Part shown: in pieces, positions 44,768-57,552 of the stretch
Layout: the number at the start of each line of letters is the position of its first letter
How positions within the stretch are numbered: position 1 is the first letter of the stretch
DNA from: Lampris incognitus
Taxonomy: Eukaryota; Chordata; Actinopteri; Lampriformes; Lampridae
Assembly (NCBI RefSeq): GCF_029633865.1
Contig: NC_079222.1
Coordinates: forward strand, 28,458,166-28,522,165
Reading direction: 5' to 3'
DNA length: 64,000 nucleotides
Translations under genes and position numbers: made by a program
Notes under the pieces: model-generated
What the model saw: the letters and a program-made list of their open reading frames with translations, nothing else
Told to the model about the DNA's origin: nothing
The model's database searches: none

Positions 44768-45589
44768 AATCATTGATAAAGACATGGCCTTGCATGTATA
44801 AAATCAGGCTAATACTGTACCGTATTCCATGCCACCAAGATGGTGGGCAAAGTACTTCATAATTTGGAGAAAAAAAAAAGTTTCCCTTTGTATTGCTACT
44901 GCTGGGTCTGCCAACTACCTAACCAACACAACATTGACCTGTAAGGACATTGATAACATGGTAGACCATGGTATATCCTTGAGAGACACTAAAACTCTTT
45001 TTAAAGTGTTGAAGAAAGTGACTGTTCCAAATGGGCTGCAAATTCAGAGATGTATTCAACCCAAGTACATTCTAACGGCTTTCTCAAAAATCTCTAAGAA
45101 ATCAAAAAGCCATATCAAGTAGTGTTTTTCACACTGCTGGATAAACGGAACAACTCAACCAGTGGAAACTGCTTTAAATGCTCCTGTCTCACAAAGTGTA
45201 CGACTAAAAGTTTATAAGGACCCTTTCATGAGAGCAAGAAGCCAATGAATTCATGACACGGAAATATTAATAACATGGAGAGAAAATGTTCTGAGTACAT
45301 TTAGCAAAAACTAATTTTCATATTCATGCTTTCGCTGGTCAAGTTCGCTGATAATTATCAGTTCCCGAAAATCCATCTTTAGTGTGCACCTCACAGGGAC
45401 AAATGCAGTGCTCTTCTTATACACTATTGGAGAAATGCATTTGGTATAGTGAAAACCTGACTTACATTACTAGTTAATTACATGTCAAAGAATTATGAGC
45501 GCATAATTACAGTTTTTTTTTTAGAGTTTCTATTTTTAAAGCCAGTAGGATATATAAAATTGTAAAATGGTGACGCTGCAGATTGTTGG

Positions 45590-46146
45590 GTCTACATGGG
45601 AAGTCGGCAGCCATACCAACATGTACCCTGGCTCTGCCAAATGATGGAAGCTAAGCAGGTGTGGGCTTGGCTAGTACTTGGATGGAAGACCTCCCAGGAA
45701 AACTGAGTTGCTGCAGGAAGTGGTGTTGGTGGGCCAGTAGGGGGCAGTCTTCCCTCTGTTCCTAATAAAAATCCCAGTGCAGTGACGGGGACACTGTGCT
45801 GTAGGAGATGCTGTCCTTTGGATGGGACGCTAAACTGAGGTCCTGACTCACTGCGGTCATTAAAGATCCCATGGCACTTATCGTAAAGAGGAGGGGGTTC
45901 CCCGGTGTCTTGGCAAAATTCCCATCCTGGCTGTCTCCATTTGGCCACCTAACCATCCGCCCCATGTAACTGGCATAATGATTCCTCCCTCTCCACCTCA
46001 AGCTGATGTGTGGTGAGCGTTCTGGTGCAAAATGGGTGCCCTGGACCACCCAGGTGAGTGCAACACATTGGTGGTGGTTGAAGTGAGTTACCCCCTTCAA
46101 TGTGAAGCGCTTTGGGTGCCTGGGTGTGCTATATAAATGAAATTAT
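45590..46146 (+). mobile_element. 5S rRNA-derived SINE (SINE3-type)
   Basis: The head is clearly 5S-like: GCAGCCATACCAACATGTAC, GGAAGCTAAGCAGGTGTGGG and TTGGCTAGTACTTGGATGGA with AGACC. The body includes GATGCTGTCCTTTGGATGGG and GGTCATTAAAGATCCCATGG. The tail ends AGCGCTTTGGGTGCCTGGG and a short ATTATT run. The internal 5S promoter region is largely kept. Confidence 0.9.
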
Positions 46147-46865
46147 TAGTCTTGATAATAGGTATAAAGTCTTATGTCCAGTAATGTATAGCCAACATTA
46201 AAGCAGCAAAACAAGAGGTCAATTTTAGTGCTGAGGATATTATGAAACAAATTTGATGGCTGTCAGAAGGTTTCATAACTCCAGACCTGTTTAGGTATTT
46301 GGTATCCAGTAATACAAATCAACTCCAAATATTGACTGTTTCTGCAGTAGGGCACACAGCTAAAGCCATAAGTTCAAATTGAATATGACCTATCTAAAAG
46401 GTTAACATCAGTGCAATATTATCAATAGTGTCTCACTGTTAACCCTGATTATGGCAGCTATCCAAAGGCACACACCATGTTACCTGACTCTCCAAATCAT
46501 TGCACACATTTAAATCAATCATGGCAAAAACAAGTTTGACTATTTCATTACTTTGTGTTGCCAGAGATATGAGTTCCTACCAAGGGAAAATCCAATATTT
46601 CCAGGCATTATTGAGTTATGAATTTTATAACAATTTCAATTGTGTTTAGATCAACATTTACATAAAAAATTATTCAAAAAGAAGAAATATCTCCCTCTTT
46701 TTAGAGTACTGAGACACATTAAAAGTGAATTGAGGTTAAGATGGGAAACTTGTTGCTTGGAGAGGTGCAGGCAAGAGTTGTTTAGTGAATGAACCTTTTA
46801 CACAAAGAAACCATTCTTCATCACGCATGGCAATCTTCCCTCAAAATTTTCGCATCCATGTGGTC
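46147..46865 (-). other. Probable scarb2 3' UTR and flank
   Basis: No gene seen. It lies directly downstream of the predicted scarb2 stop on the minus strand; no clear poly(A) signal was picked. Confidence 0.35.
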
Positions 46866-46904
46866 CTATGAATGCAGCAGGGGCTGTCGCTCAGGATCAG
46901 TAGT
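46866..46904 (-). CDS. scarb2: scarb2-like terminal coding exon (lysosomal signal)
   Basis: The acceptor TCTCACATTTCAG precedes 46904. Twelve codons, [12 protein letters not shown], and TAG. Phase 0 matches the preceding exon's donor. Short, so the call rests on the sorting motif and phase. Confidence 0.7.
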   Translation of the reverse strand, partial: TTDPERQPLLHS

Positions 46905-49900
46905 CTGAAATGTGAGAGCAAATATAAAGTGTTTGATAAATTGTCACACTTTTACATCACACTACATCACTTAACACTAAAATCATATTGCATTGTTTGT
47001 TACAGTCATCAATTTAAAGACGAGCAAAAACAATGAAAACAATAATGAACATTTCATGAAGCTGACTCAGACCAAAACTGGGGGAGTGCACTCAGTAGAG
47101 TGCAGATCTCCCCCTGGCGTACGTATCTCCCCTTCTCCGGTGTTAGAACTTGGTGACAAACCACCCCTGTTTTCGCCAATCGGGAGAAGGAATATACACG
47201 CACAGAGACAGAAAAACCAGGCTCTTTCCTGCCATTATAAGACTTTTGCGTGGTGCCCAAGTCGATTGAATGGGAAATATGAAAAAAAAATGTTAATATG
47301 CAAAGCTCAAGTTAAGAAATCTACATAAAAAAGGCATTTAGCCTGTTAAGTCTGTGGACAAGCCGCTTCCTTGGCGGACCATCGCACAAAAGCGACCACG
47401 TCTAATATGAAATGACAGAGATCAGGCTATCATAATTTGAAAGCCCTTATTAAAAGACTTCAAATATTTTTAACCATCGCTATTTTCGTGATATAAAATG
47501 AATCAAAGTAAATGGCTGCTCTGCTGATTGGCTTTCATTCATAAAACAATGGTATGAAAACATAGCTAAGCCATGGAAAATATGTTATTGTAACTACTGA
47601 GAGGATTTTCAGCTGTCACTGTGATTAATCCTACCCTTGAAATTTTACTTTTATAGCGGCGTTTTAACATTGGAGACTATGGCACTTCCATTCACCGCGA
47701 GGTGAATAAGGCAAATTATGGTTCATCCGGTATCCCTCCAGTTCTCCTGTGCTAAGATCAGCAGTAAGTAATTTACTGGCTAGCGAAATATGATTGAGAA
47801 TACATAATGTTTTGGTTTTGAAACTGTCGCTGCCTGATCCGACTCAACCGTAGATGTTAGGTGTGCATGCGCATGGTTGACTTAGATCTGGCAACGATGG
47901 ACGGCAGCATTGGTCAAGCGAGTTAGAAAGTGAATTAGGAGAGGGAGTGGCGATAGTGAGAACAAACGTTTTTCAAACGTTTTTAATCACCGCAACCAGG
48001 AGGTTCTTCATCATACACTCAAAACTGTGCACAACATTTTTTAGGCTGATACATCGAGTAGTTCGTGAGATTAGCTGTGGACTGACACACATGCACACAG
48101 ATGCATGTGCGCACGTGACCAAACAAATAATCCGCTCCAGGCTAACAAAAGAGAGAGAGCTTCACTTGGCAAATGGATAGCGGGACCTGCTATCCATTTA
48201 GATTTAACCAAATTAAGGGTGCTAACACTGCAATGAGTCGGCTCTTGATAAACTGAGCGAACACGAAAGTATCAACGAGCACCTGACCCGTGCCCCGAAT
48301 TCGGATAAGTGGCTTGGATAATGAATGAATGAATAAATGGATAGCTGTTTCTGATCTGACTGTCTTGTCAACCACATCTGCTGTGTCAGATCACTTTTTC
48401 ATTAAATTTGAAGCATCACTGGCCTTTAGTGTTAATGTTGGGACAGAGGTAATACAGTCTGCCTAATGTAGCTGCAATTGGCCAGTTGCCCGAAGTCTTG
48501 GCTCCTTTCACTGTCGAGACAGACTCTGTTGAAAATCTCACTAGGGACCTAAATGTGGACCTCTAGTCTCCTTGATTCAGCTGTACCTCTCACTACCTGA
48601 GCTAGGTGACTAAAAAGGCCTACACCCTGGTTTAACGAGGAGACATGTGCTCTTAAGCATGCCTGCAGGAAACTGGAACGTAAATTAATAAAATCAAGAT
48701 AGGACGTTTTTTACCTATCTTGGCATGAGTGTTTATTGAAACACATGTGTTTTATCTGCTGAGAAAGCAGCGTATCTCTCTTGCTTAATCAACATTAATA
48801 AACAATCCTCGATTTCTCTTTGACAATGTAGCTAAATTTACTAAAAAGCAGCCGTCTATTAGCTGTTCACCATTCACAGCCTATGAGTTACTAGACTTGT
48901 TCTGTAATAAGGGTGATGAGCTCAGAAACAAAATTAGCTCTTCAACTCAAGCTACTTTTGCAGATCCTGTCTTACCAAATTCATACCTATACAACAAGTC
49001 ACTGATAGTCACTGTTATTACAGCTTTTGAGACTATCTCTCAATACTATAACGAAGCTCATGTCAGCTTCTAAACCAGCTACTTGCCTACTTGACCTTTT
49101 ACCAGCAAAACTTTTTAAAGATCTCTGGCCTTTCCTGGGACCTACAATGCTAGAAATTTTTAATTTATCACTTACTACTTGCACTGTCCCCAGCAGTTTC
49201 AAGACAACTGTGGTTAAACCTCTACTTAAAAAACACACCTAGATCCAGGGTCTCTTAATAACTTATCGACCAGTCTCTAATCTTCCATTCTTCTCTAAAA
49301 TACCAGTAGAGTTGTTTGTCAACAACTTTTGACCCATATCGAAGAAAACCTTTTCAATTGGCTTTCAGAGCCTGTCACTCTAATGAAACTGCTCTAACCA
49401 GAGTGGTAAATGATCGTCTACTTGCTATGGACTCTGATTCACCCTCTGTGCTTTTACAACTGGACCTCAGAGCAGCCTTTGACACCATTGATCACTGTAT
49501 ACTATCCGACAGAATAAATTGTAATTTTGGTGTCTCTGGCCTAGCTCTCTCTATGCTTAAGTCCTACTTATCTGGAAGAACAGCGTGTCTGCTATAATTT
49601 ATATTGAAATTTTCTGATGTTAATTGTGGCATACATCAGGGCTCGGTTCTTGGCCCTCTACATTTCTTTCTGTATATTTCACCTCTTGGCCAATTTATAT
49701 GCAATCATGGATCAATTTCCATTGTCATTCAGATGATACTCAGCTATATGTGCCTATAAAAGCTGATGATCCTACTCAAATGACTAATTTAGATAGAGTC
49801 CTGGTTGGCTGCTGTAAAAAAAATTGGATGTCACTAAATTTCCTGCTTTTGAGCTCGGATAAAACTGAGATGCTAGTCGCTGGCCCTGTTAGACACAGAC

Positions 49901-52900
49901 AACAATTTGATCAAGTAACAGTAACGCTCAACGACTCTGAAATGTCACAAAGTGTAGCAGCTCAAAATCTTGGTGTTACATTTGATTCAAGCCTTTCCTT
50001 TGAAAAGCAGATTAAAGAAATCACCAAGACTGCCTTTTTTCACTTACGTAACATAGCTAAAATTCAGTCTTTCCTCTCCATGGCTGACACAGGAGACTAA
50101 TACATGCATTTTGTTTCATCCACGCTTGATTACTGTAATGTTCTGTTTTCAGGTCTGCCACATGCTAGTACTAAGTCTTCAAATGGTTCAAAATGCTGCA
50201 GCTAAAATCCTAACTAAAACTAGAAAATGTAAACATATTACACAAATTCTTGCCTCCCTTCATTTACTTCCTATCCATGTTAGACCAGACTTCAAGGTGC
50301 TTCTGCTGACTTATAAAATCCTAAATGGGCTTGCCTCATCATACCTCTCTGATCTCATTAAACAGTCTTGGATTATCTCGAGCTCTTCGCTCTCAAAATA
50401 CAGGGATCCTGTGTATACCTAAAGTTAAAAAGAAGTTAGCTAATGGCAGGGCCTTTTCCTATCAGGTCCCGTTCTTGTGAAATAACCTGCCTGGTGCCAT
50501 CAGGCAATCAGTCTGTTGAGTCCTTTAAATCCAAACTTAAAACTCATCTTTTTGCCTTAACATGCAATTAGTTACCTCTCCCCCCAGGTCTTCTGGGAGG
50601 AACAGAGACTACACGAGGGCTGTCATCCAAATGAATGCTTAACATTGCCAAATAAATCCAACCATGTTGTATATACTGGTACACTGTCATGTCTATCTAC
50701 CTCAGGCATGTATGTAAGTAACCTGCTAACATTTATTTCAGCATCTCTGATATATTCTCTGCACTATTGCACTTTATTGCCTCTTATTTCGCCTCTATAT
50801 AGTTATTCCTTGTGTATATATCTGAAGATTGTGTTTTTGTGTTGCTATTCTATGTAAAGTACACTGTAAGAGTCATGACATCGCAGTCAATTTCCTAATT
50901 CTGGTTCTGATTCTTAAGGAGAAAACAGTTTTTCCACGATATTCCCAAAACCTTTCGTGCTTTTCCACATTTTCCATGACTTTAGACATTTCTCAAGTTC
51001 CATCTCAGCTCTCAATAGCACCTTTTGTATTTTTTGCCGACACATAACAAACATGAAGATGGCTCCCAGAAGGATTCCAAGACAGATGAGAATGATAGGA
51101 ATGTTTGTCAGGATGGCCTCTTCAGTAACAACCGGCATCAGCTTCTTCGCTGACCCCTCATCGATGACAACACTCTGGTGAGAAAGAAGGAGAGCAAGGT
51201 CAAAGGTAGACAACAGAATTTTCCCCTTTGACTGTAGAAAAGTGAATTCAGTATGGATCTTTTGTATGTAAAGAAGTGTGTCATCTGCACGTTGAGTACC
51301 TCATTTAGATAAACCACCGGGAATACCAAAGTCCTTACATTTCCAGTTTGGCTGAAAGAAAAGACAATCAATACTATTTACATTTATATTTTCATTGGCA
51401 TTTATTCTATTATCAACAGTGTAGTTTTAATTTACAAATGGAGGCCAGCGACAAATACAGATTGAGGACAGACACACAACTTAGGGCATATAATGAAAAG
51501 GTGCGCTGGCATACTCTATGCATATAGCTTCAAGTCAAAATACAAGCTTAGCTGTACTATTTCACATGGTCTCAAGATTAGCTTGTTATATTTATCCATT
51601 TAGAATGGTTATAAATACAGCAGGTGACCTGTGGCTGTACAAAAGTCCAGTAATTATGATGATGGCATAATTACTTTACAGTTCTGTTACAACCGCCTCA
51701 GAGTTCAGCAATCATAGCATTATTACAACTTTACTGTAAAGAAAATGCAGCTTGATGAAATGGTTTGGTTAGCTTAAAAGGGCCCAATAATAGTGGCCGC
51801 AGATGATGTTGGAGCATAACAGCATGTGTCACAAGAGAAGTGAAAGTACTGTTAGGCAATACAAATGCAGTCCACTTACCTTTTCACTGTTAATGATAAT
51901 GAAAATTAAGAAATATTTCGTACAACATCAGACAAAGAGGGATGCTCTTATCTATATATTGTCAGTGGCAAAGTAGTTTCTCAGTATACTTGACAGTTTT
52001 TAATAGGAGACTGATAAAGTCACTACCCTGCTTACCTGAAGCTGGGGAGTTTCTGCACATACACATTGATCTGGAGCCTCTTGGCTGCCTGCAGGACTAT
52101 GCCTGTAAGCTGAGAAACAGAATCACAATGTTTTTTAGGATACTAACAATGAAGAACTGTTTGCATAACTATAACCTATGGAAAAAAACTATGGAGAAAA
52201 GACACTTGATTTAAAGCATGATTACCAAATGTCTGCAAGTGCAACACTTTGCAGCTATGTTGGGGACACATGTCATATGCAGGTGAGGTGCATGCGCCAG
52301 GGTTTCGATCATGCAAAATGACAATGTGTTTGCGTCGAGAGATGGCCAATGGCAGCAAATCCTGGTCAATTTAAATTGAGGACTTTGCGCCCTCAATTTC
52401 AATCTAAAAATAATATCTGAAATCATTTTACATGCATTACTCTGGTTATCAATGACGGTTAAATGTTATTTGGTGCGACAAAATAAATTGTAGAATCTTT
52501 AAAAAAAATATTGCTAAGGTGTGTCTGCTGTTGTCCATGTATGTATTGTGCTGCAGAGTTTAACATGTACTAAAAACAAATTCCACCGGCCTTGGTCATG
52601 TGGCTAATAAAACAATCTAATCTAATCTAATCTAATCTAATCTAATCTAATCTAAATAAGCGGATGAAGGCAGTGACTATGTGCTGTCAATAACCAGCAA
52701 TTCCTATTAGTCCATGGGCCAGAGCCCAAAATTTCCTATTTCGGTACACTCAAGGTGGCAAAACTTACTTATAATTTTTGAAAGGATCCATGTCTGTAGA
52801 TGTTATTTTGGTATGATAACCATTCCTGAGTGGCAGCTGTATCACAGTTATCAGCTCATGAAGTTAACCACCCCCTAAAGTAAATTGCATTTTAGACGCT

Positions 52901-54537
52901 GGTGCATATCCTGGTTTAGCCTCATGGTCAGGACATTTTTCAAGTTTCTTTAATATTGTCTTTGGTATCATTTTAAAGGGGACCTTCTTAGCTTTCATTC
53001 AAGCCCTGTTGTGGATATTTCTCACAAATATAGAGGTCACTTGAGCTCTTCAACCCGTCAATAACACACATCTTTCTGCAATGTTCGCCTAAACTATATA
53101 CTTTCTTTTAGCCCTGTGGCATCTAGGAATATCAGGGACACAAAACACAAACACTGTAATACTCACAGGACTGTAAAGATTCAGGAAATGTATAATATAC
53201 CCATACTATTTCATTGTGTGAGGTGATTGTGAGCCTTAAATGAGAATTAGACCAAAGCCAGTTAGGTCACAAACTGGTCTCTATACATTTGTTTAAATAC
53301 ACAATCAAAATACATGATAAAAAGGAATACCATAGTGAGGTAATGAACTATTTTAATATTTTAAACAACATTGACATTTACATATACTTAGTCAATGATA
53401 CATGTAATCCCATATCATTAGTGGGTATATGTAATGGTAATGGGTAGGGTAATGGGTATATGTGAATATGGTTACATTATTGTTATCAAGCTCTGGGTAA
53501 CCAAGTCCAGAATCAACATCCTGTGCATCAATAGACTACTACCACAGTAATACCATCAGAATCATCACACTGTCATTCATCAAACTGCTCGTTTCTCTCA
53601 TCATCTGACTCCCCAAGTTCAAAGTCCAGTTGAATTTTTAATAATTACTTTCAATAATAACTAATTATAAATAATAATTAATAAAAAATAATTTTATAAT
53701 AACTAATTTTTCATTTTGAATACAGGTTAAAGTAAATTGAAAATTGTTTTACAATATAAAATAAAATCTATAAAAATACTTTCAACAAAAACAGACTGGA
53801 TGCTAGAGAAGGACGCAAAACTTGTATTCAAATGACAGGGTAATGCTTTCTACCATGATTGCAACAAAACTGTACTAAAAAACAATGGTCTAAAGTCCTA
53901 CCGGATGGATGTCAATAGTAGTTTGATGCTGTTCCTTCTTAGGCTTCATCCCAAATACATCAAGAACATATTTCTCATCGGCCTGGTAGAAATGTGGTGA
54001 AGACATAATGATTGGAGCACCTAAAAAAAACAAAGTACAATCAATTTCATGTAATTTTTGCATTATTGGTTGACATTTTTCATCCCCTTTCTTTTCATGG
54101 AAAAGATGAGAAAAAGAAAAGTGAATGCTTTAAGTATATGTTAGCCCAGCTTGAGTTACTATGAGTCAATTTAATAATGTGGAAGATTTTATGCAAAGCA
54201 TGCTCTTAATGACAAAAGAAAAAGTTATATTTAATAGTCAAGATAGCTTTTCTTCCTCATGATGAAACGTCATTCTAATGAACATTTGTGGTTTCGATAC
54301 AGTAAACAGTTCAGAAAGCTTGAAAATTAATATAAAAAAATATTACTTAACAGCCTACCTTTTTTACATCCACTGACATTGAGCAGGCCAGACCCCAGGC
54401 AGTTTCCAGCAGGGACACAGAACCCTGCGTTCCCTGGGTTTACTGTCAAGTTCCCAAACACCTCACTTGGTGGAACAAAACGATAACCAGGGATCCCTTT
54501 TACTCTCACATTCTCCACATACTGTGCATACAGAGAC
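46866..54537 (-). CDS. scarb2: scarb2-like (lysosome membrane protein 2, CD36 family), 3' half
   Basis: Exons found: 54537-54359, 54020-53902, 52109-52036, 51351-51300, 51174-51022 and 46904-46866, all GT-AG with matching phases, giving about 204 C-terminal residues. CD36-family ectodomain blocks are [31 protein letters not shown] and [17 protein letters not shown], with [20 protein letters not shown] and [16 protein letters not shown]. One transmembrane helix ([20 protein letters not shown]) precedes a short cytosolic tail ending [10 protein letters not shown]. That tail matches the [DE]xxxL[LI] lysosomal signal of LIMP-2 (DERAPLI in human) and is the reason for choosing scarb2 over cd36 or scarb1. 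LIMP-2 is the lysosomal receptor for glucocerebrosidase (family knowledge). N-terminal exons are outside the window. Confidence 0.88.
47078..48165 (+). repeat. Unclassified dispersed repeat, copy 2
   Basis: Same family as 1042-2100: it starts GGGGGAGTGCACTCAGTAGA and ends near the ACACACATGCACAC motif. It lacks the telomere-like MITE insertion and carries extra sequence at 47480-47820. It sits in the last scarb2 intron. Confidence 0.6.
48360..50915 (+). mobile_element. LINE (L2/Rex1-type), truncated and frameshifted
   Basis: Decayed reading frames in order: end of endonuclease ([10 protein letters not shown]), [59 protein letters not shown] (RT core), and [19 protein letters not shown] (YADD equivalent altered to HSDD). 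Then [20 protein letters not shown] and [15 protein letters not shown], plus a 3' UTR. Frameshifts and stops at several points. It is inserted antisense in the last intron of scarb2. Confidence 0.85.
51022..51174 (-). CDS. scarb2: scarb2-like exon with transmembrane helix
   Basis: Acceptor TTTCTCACCAG, donor AAAAG|GTGCTA, 51 codons, phase 0 both ends. It encodes [20 protein letters not shown] and the TM helix, then CRQKIQK. Reading through the donor gives a 35-residue basic tail without a sorting signal, a less likely alternative end. Confidence 0.85.
51300..51351 (-). CDS. scarb2: scarb2-like exon
   Basis: A 52-bp exon encoding [17 protein letters not shown]; acceptor TTTCTTTCAG, donor GTACTC, phases 2 in and 0 out. 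Confidence 0.88.
52036..52109 (-). CDS. scarb2: scarb2-like exon
   Basis: A 74-bp exon encoding [20 protein letters not shown] followed by LPSF; acceptor CTGTTTCTCAG, donor GTAAGC, phases 0 in and 2 out. Confidence 0.9.
52500..52660 (+). repeat. LINE/SINE 3' tail with (TAATC)n
   Basis: GTGGCTAATAAAACAATCTA followed by about eight TCTAA units. A typical retroposon terminus; the body is not recognisable. Confidence 0.5.
53902..54020 (-). CDS. scarb2: scarb2-like exon
   Basis: It encodes [20 protein letters not shown] and [18 protein letters not shown]; acceptor TTTTTTTAG, donor GTAGGA, phases 1 in and 0 out. Confidence 0.92.
54359..54537 (-). CDS. scarb2: scarb2-like exon (first in window)
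   Basis: It encodes [29 protein letters not shown] and [20 protein letters not shown]; acceptor TTTTTTCCCCAG, donor GTAGGC, phases 2 in and 1 out. The upstream exon was not found before 64000. Confidence 0.9.
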
Positions 54538-54751
54538 CTGGGGAAAAAAGATGAACAGACATGGAATTTAACAACTTCTGAATGGGATGTGAACTAAACT
54601 TAAGTTTTCTGTAAACCCCCTACAGATCCAAAAATGAAAGCTGAAGCTAAATCAATCAGCATAAAAGCAGGACCTATCTCGATCCCTCTCTACTGAATAG
54701 CGTGGCATATAGGTCCTCTTGTACAAAGAAATACTTAAAGAATATAATTTT

Positions 54752-55190
54752 AGGCATCCGGGTAGCATAACGGTCTATTCCGCTGCCTACCAACATGGGG
54801 ATTGCCGGTTCAAACCCCCGTGTTACCTCCGGCTTGGTTGGACATCCCTACAGACACAATTGTCTATGTCTGCGGGTGGGAAGCCGGATGTGGGTATGTG
54901 TCCTGGTCGCTGCACTAGCGCCTCCTCTGGTCAGTTGGGGCACCTGTTCGGGGGGAGGGAGAACTGGGGGAAATAGTGTAATCCTCCCACGCACTATGTC
55001 CCCCTGGCGAAATTCCTCACTGTCAGGTGAAAAGAAGTGGTTGACGACTGCACATGTATCGGAGGAGGCATGTGGTAGTCTGAAGCCCTCCCCAGATCGG
55101 CAGAGGGGTTGGAGCAATTGACGGGATGGCTCGGAAGAGTGTGGTAATTGACTGGGTACAATTGGGAGAAAAAGGGGGGGAAAATCACCG
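54752..55190 (+). mobile_element. tRNA-headed SINE, full length
   Basis: The head GGCATCCGGGTAGCATAACG, a decayed B box GGTTCAAACCCCC, the body GTCTGCGGGTGGGAAGCCGG, ACTGTCAGGTGAAAAGAAGT and a TACAATTGGGAGAAAAAGGG tail. Followed by a (TA)n(GT)n run to 55286. Confidence 0.85.
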
Positions 55191-55195
55191 CCTCC

Positions 55196-55196
<1 letters not shown>

Positions 55197-55286
<90 letters not shown>
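55197..55286 (+). repeat. (TA)n-(GT)n microsatellite
   Basis: About 35 TA units followed by about 10 GT units at the SINE tail. Confidence 0.95.
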
Positions 55287-55829
55287 ATAATTTTACATAA
55301 CATAATACAACTATGGCACCATGGGAAAAAATACTGTAATTCTTTGTTAACGATTTTGTTCGTTATTTGTCCGTCGCAAGCAACGAGGACCATCTAGTAA
55401 TCCTGTGATGGATGACTGATGACTTGCGCGATGATTAAAGTGAGGAAGAGTTGCGCATCATCAACCCCACTCCCCCGTCCGAGACCACCAGTGGCAAGAC
55501 TGAGCGAGACGACTGGCAATGGAGACGGATGCAGCATGTAAATAACGATATGTGTGTATAGTGTGTAAGTATATGTGTGTAAATAACTGTATGTGTTTGC
55601 CTACTTAACCTTACAAATATTCTTGTAATTATCCCACTTCATCATATTTTGAAATAGGCTGACACCCTTGGGCAAGGTAATTGAGTCAAAGCATTTATAA
55701 AAGGTGGCGTGGGCGTGAGCTATATGGGAGGAGCTGTTTTACAACCAAGAAAACATATTTTGCAGTAATCAGTGGTACAGAGTAGACACAAAAGACAACA
55801 AATCATTCATTTATTCATTATACAAATGG

Positions 55830-56262
<433 letters not shown>

Positions 56263-56789
56263 ATATTTGACAACAAATCATACCGTGAATAATTAAATCA
56301 TGGTTTGATATCATTATGATGTACAAACCCATGACTAGCATTCTGCTGCTACTTGAACTCAACTTCCCTTCGGAACATTTTTTTTAACCCCTCAACAACA
56401 AACTGGCTCTTCTATTGTTACAGGAGGACAGCATGGTTCTACCGTTGCACTCCACTATAGAAATTGGTTGATAGCGTTGAAAATTAAGTGTACTCTATTG
56501 TTGCATTCTTTGTAAGTCACTGGACATGAGTCTCAGCTAATAATCTGTAATATCTATGTAAATTTAAAGCAATAGATTTTCCCTTTATGAATCCTTGGTT
56601 GAATGGCACTGTCTGGAATTAGCCCTGATGGAGACTTCCTAAAATATTCTCCTAACCCAATACTACCACTACTAATCACATTAGACTGTAGGAGGTAGAG
56701 ACAATGCTCAAATCCAAAACACTCTATTATATTATGTCTTTTGCTGCCATTTTCAATTAATTTATCTCCAGCATAATTATCTCGTTACT
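56263..56789. other. No gene seen
   Basis: AT-rich, no supported feature. Confidence 0.4.
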
Positions 56790-57368
56790 ACTAGTTGTAA
56801 AGATAGAAAAAATGTGACTTTTGAACACTCCCGGGGAGGGTAACAGTGGTCTTGAATTTCCTCCATTTGTGCACAATCTGTCTGACTGTGTTGTGGTGGA
56901 ATCCAAACTGTTTAGAGATGGTTTTGTAGCCTTTTCCAGGTTGATGAGCATCAACAACGCTTTTTCTGAGGTCCTCAGAAATCTCCTTTACTCTTGCCAT
57001 CATACACTTCCACAAACATGTGGTGTGACGATCAGACTTTGATAGAGCCCTGTTCTTTAAATAAAACAGGGCACCCACTCACACCTGATTGTCATCCCAT
57101 TGATTGAAAACACCTGACTCTAATTTCACCTTCAAATTAACTGCTAATCCTAGAGGTTCACATACTTTTGCCACCCACAGATATGTAGTATTGGATAATC
57201 TTCCTCAATAAATAAATGACCAAGTATAATATTTGTGTTTCATTTGTTTAATTGGGTTCTCTTTATCTACTTTTAGGACTTGTGTGAAAATCTGATGATG
57301 TTTTAGGTCATATTTATGCAGAAATATAGAACATTCTACAGGGTTCACAAACTTACAAGCACCACTGT
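56790..57368 (-). pseudogene. Tc1-like element fragment (N-terminal transposase part and one TIR)
   Basis: Minus-strand frame 57078-56791 gives the paired-like HTH region (VKEISEDLRKSVVDAHQPGK, then GYKTISKQFGFHHNTVRQI). Its TIR side ends CACTGTA-like at 57368 (GTGGTGCTTGTAAGTTTGTG when inverted). The catalytic part is missing. Confidence 0.75.
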
Positions 57369-57552
57369 ACTTTACAACAATTCAATGTTGGATTATTCCG
57401 CTCAATAAATAAATTAAAAAGTGTATCTTTTTTTAATTAGGTTCTCTTTGTCTAGTTTTGAACTTAGATGAAGGTCCGATCACAATGTAAGTCAAATTTA
57501 TGTAGAAATGCAAAAAATTTTGAAGGGTTCACAAAGTTTCTAGCACTGTATG
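57369..57552. mobile_element. Second Tc1 terminal fragment, same family
   Basis: AGGTTCTCTTTGTCTAGTTT and AAGGGTTCACAAAGTTTCTA with a final CACTGTA repeat the TIR region of the preceding fragment at lower similarity, so two ends of one family lie side by side. Confidence 0.55.

Noticed and set aside
50914..51021. Read-through C-terminus of the scarb2-like gene
   Set aside because: It adds a basic tail with no lysosomal signal; the spliced 39-bp exon fits the family better, though both remain possible.
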